A stretch of 64,000 nt of DNA from Spirosoma sp. (GTDB lineage: Bacteria; Bacteroidota; Bacteroidia; Cytophagales; Spirosomataceae), in the NCBI RefSeq assembly GCF_026391055.1, contig NZ_JAPLET010000014.1:124001-188000 (forward strand). Reading direction: 5' to 3'. The notes beneath the pieces are model-generated. The model was given only the letters and a program-made list of their open reading frames with translations, searched no databases and was not told where the DNA came from. Position 1 is the stretch's first letter. Every line of letters starts with the position of its first letter. A program made the translations under genes and the position numbers. Positions 27,065-36,097 of this stretch are shown here, one piece after another.

Positions 27065-27548
27065 GTTTTATCTTACTATCCACCAATTAGTTTTGGATAA
27101 CGTTCATTAAGCTCTACCTATCGCTACGGTGGTGAAGCCATGGCGAGGGGGGGCGGCCATAAAACCGCATTTTACTCTAATCAATGAGCTTATCCCGTTC
27201 ATCCTTTCTTCCCTCTGCATCGGTTGCGTGCCTTAGAATACCGGTCTAAAGAACAGTTCATTTTGCTCATTGGGTATAAATGGAAGCGTATAAGTCTGAT
27301 GCGCATATGAATAGTGCTTAACTACAAACCTATTACCTAATTGATACAGTTGATAGGGAGTTAAGTCGTTTATCTAAAATGACTTACGAAAAGAGTATTT
27401 AACACAGTTAAGGTGAGTACTCTCAGCCCATTGCACTTTAAGTCTGGTTTATATATTTTATTAGAATTCGACCGAAAAAAAATTAAATTTACTACTCGAA
27501 TCGAAAGGTTTATGAATATATCTGTAGGTGTATAACCCCCTTAATACC
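27065..27548. other. Intergenic region
   Basis: About 480 bp between divergent genes; AT-rich toward the acyltransferase. No gene is seen, and the promoter was not located with confidence. Confidence 0.4.
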
Positions 27549-28712
27549 ATGGCGACAATCAAAGTACGCTATCTTCCGGCTTTAACAGGTCTAAGGGCGT
27601 GGGCCATCGGGCTCGTAATCCTGGATCATTGGGTTGAAGGAATGCATGATTATGCCATGGTCGGAAACGCAGGGGTTTCGCTGTTCTTTGTTTTAAGCGG
27701 CTTTCTAATTAGTCGAATTTTATTAATTGAAAAACAACGGGTTGATCTAAGTGAGGAGCCGACTTCTTTTCGAAGGTTTATGACTCCCTTTTTAAGACGA
27801 CGAGCCTGGCGTATTTTTCCAATTTATTTTCTTGCTTTGACAGTCTTATTGGTGACGGGTGACTCAGTGATCCGGCATCAAGGGATACCTTTTCTTACGT
27901 ATACCGCCAATTTTTTTCTGGTCATTCACCCAGTAGCTCATCTGGATCACCTGTGGTCTTTGTCGGTTGAGGAACAGCTGTATATTCTAATGCCCTTCTT
28001 AATATGGCTGACGCCTAGCCAGCAGCTGCCCAAGCTCGGATTCATCCTGATTATCATCAGTTTATTTTACCGGGGCAGCAGTTACCTTCTTTTTCCAGCA
28101 GCGATCTGGTGGCCAGCCAGCTATTGCCTGCTACCAGGCTGTTTGGATGGGTACGGCATAGGCTTACTAGTTGCCTGGTACTGGTTCTACAGACCTGAAC
28201 AGAGCAAATCGTTTTTCAACTCATCGATACTTCTGAACAGTTTATTCATCGCCTGGCCATCGGTTATTCTGGCTGGCCTGCTTTGGCAGCTTGCCGGTCG
28301 GGGGTTATTCTATTCGCCAGGCATGGCCGCTGGCTTACGCTTTACGGTATCGCTCTACGGGGGATACTTGGTAGGCTATTGCCACCAACCCATTGGCGTG
28401 CTGGGCCGGCTGCTTCTGTTGAATCCCGTTTGTCAATACATTGGCCGGATCAGCTACGGGTTGTATCTGTACCATAATCTAATCTTTACTATTCATGCCC
28501 CGCAGCAAAGCTATGGCCGGCTGGCCTGGTTGAGAACGGCTGACATCCTGCACATTAATTCAGGGAATGGATTGACAGAAACTGTATTCTACTCGGTGCT
28601 ACTCATCTGTATAGCCACGTTATCCTGGTTTCTGATTGAAAAACCATTGTTAGGTCATACCCACAAAAAAAGCATTTCGATCAAAGCCACGCTGACCGCT
28701 AGTGTAGACTAA
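27549..28712 (+). CDS. Acyltransferase 3 (OafA/YrhL-type)
   Basis: 387 residues and about ten membrane helices. The opening ALTGLRAWAIGLVILDHW with SLFFVLSGFLISRILL is the signature of the acyltransferase-3 family, which O-acylates envelope sugars; the His in the first helix and RRAWRIFPIYFLA fit. The ATG at 27549 is preferred over a GTG at 27528. A strong terminator follows. The substrate cannot be told from sequence. Confidence 0.93.
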   Translation: MATIKVRYLPALTGLRAWAIGLVILDHWVEGMHDYAMVGNAGVSLFFVLSGFLISRILLIEKQRVDLSEEPTSFRRFMTPFLRRRAWRIFPIYFLALTVLLVTGDSVIRHQGIPFLTYTANFFLVIHPVAHLDHLWSLSVEEQLYILMPFLIWLTPSQQLPKLGFILIIISLFYRGSSYLLFPAAIWWPASYCLLPGCLDGYGIGLLVAWYWFYRPEQSKSFFNSSILLNSLFIAWPSVILAGLLWQLAGRGLFYSPGMAAGLRFTVSLYGGYLVGYCHQPIGVLGRLLLLNPVCQYIGRISYGLYLYHNLIFTIHAPQQSYGRLAWLRTADILHINSGNGLTETVFYSVLLICIATLSWFLIEKPLLGHTHKKSISIKATLTASVD

Positions 28713-28741
28713 CTTGAAAATCAATTTGCGCTTCTTAAAAC

Positions 28742-28779
28742 AATAAATGGGATACCGATGTGTCGGTATCCCATTTATT
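28742..28779. terminator. Bidirectional terminator
   Basis: A perfect 17-bp stem (AATAAATGGGATACCGA) with loop TGTG lies between convergent genes. AT-rich arms on both sides let it act in both directions. Confidence 0.85.
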
Positions 28780-28799
28780 TACTCTAATATAAGCTTCAG

Positions 28800-29276
28800 C
28801 TAATACGAAGCTTTTTTCCAGATTATCGGCAGGCCGATGCTAACGGTAAAGGCAGCGATTAATACTAATCGGAACGTGAAGGAGTACGTTTGATCTTGAA
28901 GGGAAGAAACGGCGCTAACCATAAACAATAGAAAACCAAGCGAGACGGCTAACGCAATAGAATCCGCTGTCAGAATTCCTTTGGCATCGAGTGGAATAAC
29001 CCAGGTAAACAACAGACGGATTCCATACCAGACATTCCAGAACCAACAACCGTATTGGATCATTTCCAACGCGAGAAACAGGTAATATTGCCAGGTGTCA
29101 TCCAGGGGACTGCCTAATATCGACTGCCCTAGTGTGACTAATGCTCCAATCGATTGAGTGGTCAGAAAAGCAATAATCAGGCGGGAAAAAAACGGCCGGA
29201 GCGGAATGTCCGGGATAATCAAGTTGAGCAGCGGTGCCAGCCGGGTGTAAATGATAGAACGATCAAAAGGTTTCAT
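28800..29276 (-). CDS. Four-TM membrane protein
   Basis: 158 residues with four hydrophobic helices (about 31-52, 63-90, 107-120, 133-152). Trp- and Tyr-rich loops (YGCWFWNVWYGIRLL) are conserved-looking. No family is named. It converges on the acyltransferase gene across a shared terminator. Confidence 0.7.
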   Translation of the reverse strand: MKPFDRSIIYTRLAPLLNLIIPDIPLRPFFSRLIIAFLTTQSIGALVTLGQSILGSPLDDTWQYYLFLALEMIQYGCWFWNVWYGIRLLFTWVIPLDAKGILTADSIALAVSLGFLLFMVSAVSSLQDQTYSFTFRLVLIAAFTVSIGLPIIWKKASY

Positions 29277-29421
29277 AGAAGATCAAATAAGTAGACTTGA
29301 TTACTGACTACAATTGCCTGATACCCATCCGGAACAGCGTGCTCTTCCCTGTTTTGAAAAGTAAAGTAGCACTAATGAATGGGGCGTCGAGTTTTAATAA
29401 ACCATAAAGTGTATAAAGCCA

Positions 29422-30165
29422 TTACTCTGAATTACTAGCGGTGAACTGCTTAGCAATAGCTGTTATGTCAGCCTCGTATGGATGAGCATTTGACATATCT
29501 TTTATAATTGGTTTGTGAGCAGTTGGCTGTCCGAGAAAATCGTTCAACCGTGTATAGGAAAAGTAAACGTCCTCCCCTGTTTTTATTCGAAGAACTTCCA
29601 AATCGGTCATGCCAAGCTTTTGACACAGTGCCAGCGACTCCTCCCCATTAATCGTCTCTTGCCAGCCAGGAATTAACCCATTTTCCAACACGAACTGCGC
29701 CGATCGGGCCAAGTGATACATTCCCTGCGCATGTGGAGTTAACTCACGGGTGCAGATCACCGAAAAGAAAATAGTGAAAGACGCGCTGTTCAGCACACTC
29801 CCCTGAACATGCGTTATGTGATGATTGGCATTGATCAGCGCACTAATTCGTTTGGCCTGAAAGACGTTACCTCCGTTGGAGCAGAGATGAATCTGCAGTT
29901 TGGCATCTGGTGTGTCAGCGGTATAATCCGCGTAAAAAGCTTCGTATAATAAAGCAAGGTCCTTATATGCTTTTTCATCAATCTGATCTAAACTAATAAA
30001 ATAGCAGTGCCTTTTCCAGCAAGATACCTTTAAGGACTCCAGTCGTTTAAGACTGGCAATTTTATCAGTTATTAGCTGGGTAAGGTGACGTCGATGTTTG
30101 GTGACGGCAATATGGGGATCAGCCGTGTAGTTTTCATCATAAAAAGGCACATAAGCCGGCCGCAC
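29422..30165 (-). CDS. ClpP-like protease domain, downstream part of a frameshifted gene
   Basis: 247 residues from an in-frame GTG; probably the C-terminal part of a longer protein begun by 30072-31148. It has the ClpP/crotonase plan: LQIHLCSNGGNVFQAKRIS (the oxyanion Gly-Gly loop), HVQGSVLNSASFTIFF with candidate Ser127, and TPHAQGMYHLA with candidate His151. Upstream of the GTG the frame remains open through DEGTHYCSACRKR, which supplies the second half of a zinc ribbon. The role near a plasmid replicon is unknown. Confidence 0.65.
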   Translation of the reverse strand: MRPAYVPFYDENYTADPHIAVTKHRRHLTQLITDKIASLKRLESLKVSCWKRHCYFISLDQIDEKAYKDLALLYEAFYADYTADTPDAKLQIHLCSNGGNVFQAKRISALINANHHITHVQGSVLNSASFTIFFSVICTRELTPHAQGMYHLARSAQFVLENGLIPGWQETINGEESLALCQKLGMTDLEVLRIKTGEDVYFSYTRLNDFLGQPTAHKPIIKDMSNAHPYEADITAIAKQFTASNSE

Positions 30166-31148
30166 GCGTTTGCGACACGCTGAGCAGTAATGAGTGCCTT
30201 CATCCGTTTCTTTTTCCGTTCAGCTAACGCCCGGCTAAAACAGTTGGGGCAGGCCTGAATGGAATGCCAAGGTAAACTACTTAGTAAATCGATGTCAGAT
30301 TCAGCTAATTGATTGATCAACTCCTCCGTGGTAAATCGGTTAAGATTCGCTAAGCTGCCCTGTTTGATTGACGTATCTTCTTCCGGAGGCGACAGGGGAG
30401 CGTTGAAATCAAGGGGATCGAATGTGCCAACTAAATTTTGGCTGATTTTTTTCAAAAATTTGTTGGGCGTAACCTGGTTACTTGCTACCAGCAGTGATCC
30501 TACATCCGGTGGGCGCTCATCTGTTTTTCCCTTGGTTGCCAAAGCCAATGGGCTAAACTCACAACCCTCATCAAATGTGTCTTCATAAAGCTCAAGCGGT
30601 ATACTCAGGGTCGGTTCCATTTCGACATTCCCCGCATTGATGAATTCCGCTTCTTCATCTGCCGGCATTTTTTTATAGGGTATTAATTGACTGCAAATGG
30701 TAGAGTCAACAAAGCGGAGCAGAGCTAAATCCATCTCTGCCTCGAAGGTAGGAGCCCCCAAACCATTAATTTGCTTCTTATAGTGAGCGTCGAATAGAGG
30801 TTTTGATTCTAAAAGGATACGATAAAATTCCTCACTAGTTTCATCAGGGTGCAAGCCCCAGTTATCCATGAGATAGGTTAGCAGAAAGGCCGTGAAATAG
30901 CGAATATTAAATTCGACAAAATAGGTGTGACGAGCAGCATGTTCCATGAACTGATCGTGCCAATACCGGGTATAGGCAGAATCAAATAGTCCAGGCTTAA
31001 AAGAGTCAACTGGGCGCGTTTGGGAAGAAAAAATTCCACGCTCACGACACGTTTTAACAACGAGGACAGCTTGGGTCAGTTGTTCATCCGTTAACGTTAA
31101 ATACTGACGATAAAGGTCAATGGGTAGTTTTATCGGATCGACTTTCAT
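30072..31148 (-). CDS. Hypothetical protein, upstream part of a frameshifted gene
   Basis: 358 residues. Most is helical with no known domain. Near the end it carries SIQACPNCFSRALAERKKK, the first CxxC of a zinc ribbon, then runs into 45 residues unlike a natural C-terminus. A -1 shift in the A-rich tract (AAAAAGAAA, complement of 30207-30215) joins it to HYCSACRKR and the ClpP-like domain. The joined product would be 575 residues. This may be programmed frameshifting, a mutation, or a sequencing error. Confidence 0.65.
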   Translation of the reverse strand: MKVDPIKLPIDLYRQYLTLTDEQLTQAVLVVKTCRERGIFSSQTRPVDSFKPGLFDSAYTRYWHDQFMEHAARHTYFVEFNIRYFTAFLLTYLMDNWGLHPDETSEEFYRILLESKPLFDAHYKKQINGLGAPTFEAEMDLALLRFVDSTICSQLIPYKKMPADEEAEFINAGNVEMEPTLSIPLELYEDTFDEGCEFSPLALATKGKTDERPPDVGSLLVASNQVTPNKFLKKISQNLVGTFDPLDFNAPLSPPEEDTSIKQGSLANLNRFTTEELINQLAESDIDLLSSLPWHSIQACPNCFSRALAERKKKRMKALITAQRVANACGRLMCLFMMKTTRLIPILPSPNIDVTLPS

Positions 31149-31178
31149 AGTTTATGATGTTTGAAACGGACATGTTGT

Positions 31179-31394
31179 TTAGTGGTAGTGGAGAAACTCC
31201 CGCCATTTTTCGACTACTAGCCAGATTAGCTCTATCGCTGGGCTAACCCATTGCCACAGTAACCTTAGAAAAATGTATCCAAAGAATAGCCATATCCAGG
31301 TGGAATCCACTATACTCTCAATCGACAGGGACCTCATTTTTTTTCGGTCATCTAGGTTAGCTGCTACCTTATGTTGAGCGACCATACTGTTCAT
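31179..31394 (-). CDS. Small membrane protein
   Basis: 71 residues; a hydrophobic Trp-rich helix (about 31-48) after a basic N-terminus and before a second amphipathic stretch. It sits in the same-strand cluster with 31415 and the replication gene. No family is recognised. Confidence 0.5.
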   Translation of the reverse strand: MNSMVAQHKVAANLDDRKKMRSLSIESIVDSTWIWLFFGYIFLRLLWQWVSPAIELIWLVVEKWREFLHYH

Positions 31395-31414
31395 TTGTTT
31401 TAGTGTTCGTTAAG

Positions 31415-32119
31415 CTACGTTTCAAGTCCATCAAGAATGGCTAACAGTTCGCCTCCTGTCAAAATGACAACTGGTGACACGGGTGCGGATGTCAAGGGTG
31501 AGGTACCCAGGTAGATTAAAAGTCCCATCAGGTTTTCCAACTCACACGCTTTATTAAGTCGACTAAAACCATAGCGGGAGTAGGTATTCCCCTCTGTTTG
31601 AATGGATACCAGCACCGGTCGGCCGTCTGCTGTAAATACATTACCCGACTCAATACGTGGTTCAAGATTCATCATGACCTCTTTCATGGGTCGGCTTAAC
31701 CGCCCTTTATAGGACGGTTTGGTCAGCGCCTCCGTGTTGTCGAGTATCACAAAATCACGGTTAGGTTCGGTCTCCCTCAGGGGAGGCAGCTCGTAGCGCA
31801 GAGCCGGTTCATCCATGCGAACGACGTAATTTACCGCCGAGAGGGCCAGCAGAATCAGGTCGTGTAAAACCGTTGCATCCAGTTGACGCAGAAAATTTAA
31901 CCGGGCGGATTCCAGAATAGGTTGCTGCTGAAACTCTTGCAGGGAAAGCAGTGCCTGGTTTAAGCGGCTGTTAGATTGGTTATCCAGGTTATAGGAAGTA
32001 GGCTGCCGTTTTGACGGATGCCGGCCACCGGCTAACATCCACCAATTATAGATGAGCCAAATGATCAGGCCAGTAAAAACCAGAAGCATAATTCCGCGCT
32101 GGATGGGTGTTATATCCAT
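31415..32119 (-). CDS. Membrane-anchored hypothetical protein
   Basis: 234 residues. One N-terminal membrane helix (about 9-30) is followed by a basic linker and a soluble domain of ~170 residues with mixed helices and strands (LILLALSAVNYVVRMD, PVLVSIQTEGNTYSRYG). It lies 89 bp downstream of the initiator gene, same strand. No family recognised. Confidence 0.68.
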   Translation of the reverse strand: MDITPIQRGIMLLVFTGLIIWLIYNWWMLAGGRHPSKRQPTSYNLDNQSNSRLNQALLSLQEFQQQPILESARLNFLRQLDATVLHDLILLALSAVNYVVRMDEPALRYELPPLRETEPNRDFVILDNTEALTKPSYKGRLSRPMKEVMMNLEPRIESGNVFTADGRPVLVSIQTEGNTYSRYGFSRLNKACELENLMGLLIYLGTSPLTSAPVSPVVILTGGELLAILDGLET

Positions 32120-32208
32120 AGCCGTGACTACTTAATCTTTTGAAAAGGTTGAACGCAGTAAGTTTAGAAGAGATAAAGTACGTGGTGCGGGCTACGCAGT
32201 AGCATGAC

Positions 32209-33471
32209 CTATAGAAGAGCCGTATGTCTGGTCGAAGAGGTGCTTAGGTTGGCCGAACGGCCAAATACACTGGTCGCAACGTAAGCCTCATGCTTTTCCT
32301 GTTGCACGTAACCTGCTTCGACGTAAGCGTCTGCCCTGAGGAATAAGTCCAGTAATTTCCGCTCCGCCAGGATACGATCTTTTTGCCACGGCTGGAGCTT
32401 AGGGTAATATTCCTGGAGTGTCTTGGCGGTGAATGTCAGCTTATCAGCATAACTCATTGTATCTATGACACCAAGAAGCTTTTCCAACCGGGCTTTTGCC
32501 GCCGGATCGTTATCATTGACCTGCTTGGCCGCTGTTGAGCAGATGGTGAACTGAATGTGCGTTACCTGACGATTGACTGATTGTACCTGGTAGGTAATCT
32601 TCATATCTCCCAGCAGTTGTATTTCGTCTATGGCCGGTTCAATCATCCGTCGTTTAATGTTCGCAAATCGATCGTAACTCCCTTTGTAGTCACTTTTTTT
32701 GTCGTTTTGATTGGGTACGTCCATCAATTTCCGGAAATCATCAATAGCGATCGTCCACTTCCCGCGCCACTGATGTCGGGAGAAGTAGCTATACATAAGC
32801 TGCGAATATTCTTTTTTAAGTAAGAGCGCTTTCTGGAGATTAAACTGAGCAAAATCATTGCCCAGCTTCAGGAAGGCCTCCGTCAGTTTCGGATTCAATT
32901 CCAAAACCATCAGCCCTTCGCCCATCAGGTACTGCGTATCAAAGATGTGAACCGACACCTGATCGCCTTTGGGATTAACCCATTTGATTCGCTTCTCAGA
33001 CAAAGAACCCAGCGTCTTTTTGACATCGGTTACGCTAATATTCACCGTTGCGGTTTCATCCTTACAAGGCCGCAGGCGGGATCGGTGAAACTGAAAAGAC
33101 AATCGTTGTTCAAGTAGTGGTTCACTCTGGGGGGTTGCCTGCTGGAGATATTGATAATTCTTTAGGGCCCCCAGTACAAGCCAGTATAATCGTCGTTCCA
33201 GCACATTGAGCTTGGGCAGCGCCTGGAGTAAGCGCATGGGTTCCCGAAACATCTGCTGACGAAAAGCCTGGTTTAATTCGACTGAGTAATTCGCTTTAGT
33301 ATTATTTGGCGTATACCCCTGCTCGAAAAATTCGAACAGATTCAGCTGAACTGCTGAGGAAACCACCACCGGGGGACTGCTTCGCTTTTGCTTAACGGGA
33401 CGCTTCTGGGATTCAGCCAGGATCTGCTTCAGCGGCAAAGGCAGGGATGTGATATCAGATTTTGATGACAT
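32209..33471 (-). CDS. Plasmid replication initiator (Rep_3/RepB type)
   Basis: 420 residues from the ATG at 33471 (a GTG at 33477 is also in frame). The body has the two winged-helix plan of iteron-binding initiators: LNVLERRLYWLVLGAL, then KKEYSQLMYSYFSRHQWRGKWTIAIDDFRKLMDV and YDRFANIKRRMIEPAIDEI, which is the typical Rep_3 heart. About 265 bp upstream lie seven iterons and a DnaA box. It should open the origin and load the replisome. A perfect Bacteroidota -7 box is upstream. Confidence 0.9.
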   Translation of the reverse strand: MSSKSDITSLPLPLKQILAESQKRPVKQKRSSPPVVVSSAVQLNLFEFFEQGYTPNNTKANYSVELNQAFRQQMFREPMRLLQALPKLNVLERRLYWLVLGALKNYQYLQQATPQSEPLLEQRLSFQFHRSRLRPCKDETATVNISVTDVKKTLGSLSEKRIKWVNPKGDQVSVHIFDTQYLMGEGLMVLELNPKLTEAFLKLGNDFAQFNLQKALLLKKEYSQLMYSYFSRHQWRGKWTIAIDDFRKLMDVPNQNDKKSDYKGSYDRFANIKRRMIEPAIDEIQLLGDMKITYQVQSVNRQVTHIQFTICSTAAKQVNDNDPAAKARLEKLLGVIDTMSYADKLTFTAKTLQEYYPKLQPWQKDRILAERKLLDLFLRADAYVEAGYVQQEKHEAYVATSVFGRSANLSTSSTRHTALL

Positions 33472-33511
33472 ACGCACAAGAGAATATTTCTTTAACCCCT
33501 TTATGTATGGT

Positions 33512-33519
33512 CAAATATA
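33512..33519 (-). promoter_or_regulatory. Bacteroidota -7 element of the initiator promoter
   Basis: On the minus strand TATATTTG fits the TAnnTTTG consensus, with TTTG 24 bases further upstream (spacing slightly longer than usual). It lies 41 bp before the start codon. Confidence 0.45.
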
Positions 33520-33715
33520 ATTTTTTTTTCGGTTTATAAAAGACAAACTGGAATATTTACCAACTATAAATATTTCAGAAACCTAACATTATGAAGATTA
33601 CATAATTTTTTTTCCGGTTGGATTTTGTGCAATTGGTTGATGTACCCTGTGCGCCCGGAACCAGCATGTGTGCTTTTATCGCGGTAGACCAGGGTCCTAA
33701 CAAGTCAAGTAAATA

Positions 33716-33724
33716 TGTGGATAA
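33716..33724 (-). promoter_or_regulatory. DnaA box
   Basis: TGTGGATAA is the exact complement of the consensus TTATCCACA and lies 13 bp before the first iteron. Confidence 0.8.
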
Positions 33725-33736
33725 ACCGAATTTTGC

Positions 33737-33904
33737 TTAGCGGATTTGTCATTCTAGTTATTCAGTTTCTAGCGAATCTGTCGCGTGAAATGAGCGAATT
33801 TGTCACCTGAGATTAGCGAATCTGTCGTTTGAAGCTAGCGAAACTGTCGCTTGAGGTTAGCGGATCTGTCTTGTGAACCCGGTAACACTTAGCGAATTAG
33901 TCAC
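33737..33904 (+). repeat. Seven iterons (origin)
   Basis: The repeat (T/C)TAGCGAATCTGTCGCTTGA occurs seven times, with AGCG at 33739, 33771, 33793, 33815, 33837, 33859 and 33891. Spacing is 32, 22, 22, 22, 22, 32 bp: the inner five are two helical turns apart and the outer two three turns apart, giving a symmetric array. These are the expected binding sites for the adjacent Rep_3 protein. Confidence 0.92.
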
Positions 33905-34198
33905 TGAACTATAAATTTAGTTATTATATAGCGTTCAACATCAATTAGTTAGCACGATGTTTTTTTCCCTGTATTATCTATTCAATCAGTAAAAAGTAGT
34001 AAAAAGTAAGTTTAAATTATAAAAAGACGGGTGGCTTAGAAAAAAAACTAAAAGATCGGTGGATAAGTAAGGCTATGACTCAACTGGTTGGAGGAAATTA
34101 GATAAAATTGTCAGAAAATGATTAGCAATCAATTGTAATATTTACCTTCAAGTGTAATATTGCGCAACATACTAAAACCAGGTGGGTATCAAGCAATC

Positions 34199-35017
34199 AT
34201 GGAAAATGAGGAACAAAAGCCAAAGCGGAGACCAAAACGAAAAGTCTATGAAAGCGATCATTATTTGTATATGAGTGCTGAACTGCTAAAATGCATTCAA
34301 CAAGTACCACACCTGCGGCCCGAAGGCTGGAATCTGGAGGGGCCAGAACCCGATGATTGCGAGCTTCGATACATAAGCCGTGAACATGCACCCCTTTTTT
34401 ACCCTTGGGAAGAGTTTGATTGCCGGACCATTAAATTAATCAATCTGCGAAAACCTGCCTGTCGGCTCACCTTCTTTCGAACACATCGGTATTTTCTCAA
34501 AAAAGCCGAAAAAATTACCCGTCAAACCAAACTCGACACGATTCAGGAGGTGATTCAGAAATTGCAGCAGGATCTGGACAAACTCGATACACAAACGTTG
34601 TTCGATGTACCCACCGATCAGCACAGAGTCGTGCAGGATGAACTTAATGAGTGGAAACAAATTGCCCAGCATCCGGATCGCTATGACATAGCCCTGTCAA
34701 ACTATCATAAGGATTATATTTACAACACGTTGAACTATAAGTATTTAGTAGAGGACCCAACGGATGGCTACCGAATGGCTAACGAAACGGTTCATTTACT
34801 AAAAAATCAGTACGAAAAAGATCGTAGTAAAGGCCGGACCCAGGCCGTAGCGCAGATTCGCTACAATATCGTTTTCATCGATCTGGAATCCATCGTCCAG
34901 CCTGATCCGTATCAAAACAAAGTAATTCATCGCTACCTGGAGGGCTTTCCTATTCGCACAGACATGTACTTGCATCACGTGTACGTGCGTCCGTCATCCG
35001 AAGAGATAGTGGATTGA
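34199..35017 (+). CDS. Hypothetical plasmid protein
   Basis: 272 residues from the ATG at 34199; a TTG at 34160 extends the frame by 13. The N-terminus is basic (KPKRRPKRKVYESDHYLYM), the middle has a coiled-coil-like helix (DTIQEVIQKLQQDLDKLD), and there are many Tyr and His residues. No signal or membrane helix. It borders the origin and might take part in plasmid maintenance, but no family is recognised and no ParA is nearby. Confidence 0.75.
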   Translation: MENEEQKPKRRPKRKVYESDHYLYMSAELLKCIQQVPHLRPEGWNLEGPEPDDCELRYISREHAPLFYPWEEFDCRTIKLINLRKPACRLTFFRTHRYFLKKAEKITRQTKLDTIQEVIQKLQQDLDKLDTQTLFDVPTDQHRVVQDELNEWKQIAQHPDRYDIALSNYHKDYIYNTLNYKYLVEDPTDGYRMANETVHLLKNQYEKDRSKGRTQAVAQIRYNIVFIDLESIVQPDPYQNKVIHRYLEGFPIRTDMYLHHVYVRPSSEEIVD

Positions 35018-35096
35018 CCCAATCGTCGGTAACCTCACCCATTCATTAAAACTATATAACAGGGAAAAGAGGTTTAAGTCATACGTAAATACGACC

Positions 35097-35133
35097 AAAA
35101 AAAAAGCAGAAACCTTTCAGAAAGTTCCTGCTT
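35097..35133 (-). terminator. Terminator of the 35188 lipoprotein gene
   Basis: On the minus strand an imperfect stem (AGCAG...CTGCT with an inner CTTTC/GAAAG) is followed by a run of nine T residues. Confidence 0.7.
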
Positions 35134-35187
35134 TGTGCGTATTTTACTACCAGATAGAACGATCATAGAATGACCAGCGCGACTCCT

Positions 35188-35892
35188 TTAGCGGTTCAAC
35201 AGCGTCCCCGTCGATCGGCGCGTAAAAGTAAAATGGCCCCACGGGTTGAGGTTACGGGGATTCGACGTGGGGTCCGATTGACCCGTGATATTCATCGCGA
35301 TCTGACCATAGTCGGCCCTGGACTTATCCAGTATCCGGCACAAGGTCATGCCGTAACTCAACTCGGTTTTGTTAGCATAAGCCAGGCGGGCAATGTGGAT
35401 CTGATTCAAATCGGGGGCACTGCCAAACTGCCAACTATCCAGGGTATACCCGGTGGCCTCATCACCCGATTTGGTACGGCTAAGTACCTGAGATACTTTG
35501 AAACGACCCAGATTTCGTTTGGCAATCTCACCGCCGTAACCGTTCCCCCAAAACGTAAGCTGGATGGAATCCTTGCCGACGGTAGGATCTACCTGCAGGT
35601 AATAGTTGCTTTCGATGGATGGTGTATCGTAGGTCACAAAGCCTTCATTCTTATAATCCGAATTATTGAACCGTTCCCAGCGGATGACGACTGCCTGATA
35701 GGTACCCGACACGGCCACTGGCAGACTGGCATCATTGAGCAATTCTGTCTGCTGGGCTTTCAGCGTCAGCGCGTCAGGATCGCCGTCCGGGGAAACCCCT
35801 CCCTTTTTGCAGGCTGTTAATTGACCGATCAGCAGTAACACCAGCAGAGGAGAGATATGGGGTTTGACTTTAGTAATTAGGACGTTGAGCAT
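35188..35892 (-). CDS. Hypothetical lipoprotein
   Basis: 234 residues. The signal peptide ends with LTACKK (Cys28). The mature part is beta-rich (QAVVIRWERFNNSD, SIQLTFWGNGYGG), typical of small surface lipoproteins of Bacteroidota. No family is named. The opposite-strand ORF covering the same DNA has no such features. Confidence 0.8.
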   Translation of the reverse strand: MLNVLITKVKPHISPLLVLLLIGQLTACKKGGVSPDGDPDALTLKAQQTELLNDASLPVAVSGTYQAVVIRWERFNNSDYKNEGFVTYDTPSIESNYYLQVDPTVGKDSIQLTFWGNGYGGEIAKRNLGRFKVSQVLSRTKSGDEATGYTLDSWQFGSAPDLNQIHIARLAYANKTELSYGMTLCRILDKSRADYGQIAMNITGQSDPTSNPRNLNPWGHFTFTRRSTGTLLNR

Positions 35893-36011
35893 AGTTAAAT
35901 AAAGCTAAGGGTGTTTAAACCCAGTAATACGATTTGAAAATTGGCGTGAATGTATATTCTTTTTCAAAATGTCAAGCGCTAAGGAGTCAATTACAGAAAA
36001 TAATCAAACGA

Positions 36012-36064
36012 CCGGTCTGATACGACCCGGTCTGGCCGGTCCGCCGGTGCGGTGATCCGGTCTG
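36012..36064. repeat. CCGGTCTG repeats upstream of the helicase
   Basis: CCGGTCTG occurs at 36012, 36027 and 36057, i.e. in a 15-bp register with one position skipped, 34 bp before the helicase start. A CCGGT lies between. Possibly an operator. Confidence 0.5.
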
Positions 36065-36097
36065 GCGTGACCCGGGTACTTTTAAAACGATAAGAAC

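Larger units (their letters stand above)
33478..34198. other. Plasmid origin of replication
   Basis: The region between the initiator gene and the 34199 gene combines an AT-rich stretch (33500-33620), a perfect DnaA box (33716-33724), seven iterons (33737-33904) and a second near DnaA box (34058-34066, one mismatch). This is the standard build of a theta-replicating, iteron-controlled origin. Confidence 0.85.

Noticed and set aside
33737..33904. Regular repeats as a CRISPR array
   Set aside because: Repeats are ~20 bp with very short spacers in 22-bp phase next to a Rep gene and DnaA box: iterons, and no cas genes.
35170..35820. Plus-strand ORF of 216 codons
   Set aside because: It covers the lipoprotein gene on the other strand, which has a signal peptide, lipobox and terminator; the plus frame is Arg/Gly-rich without features.
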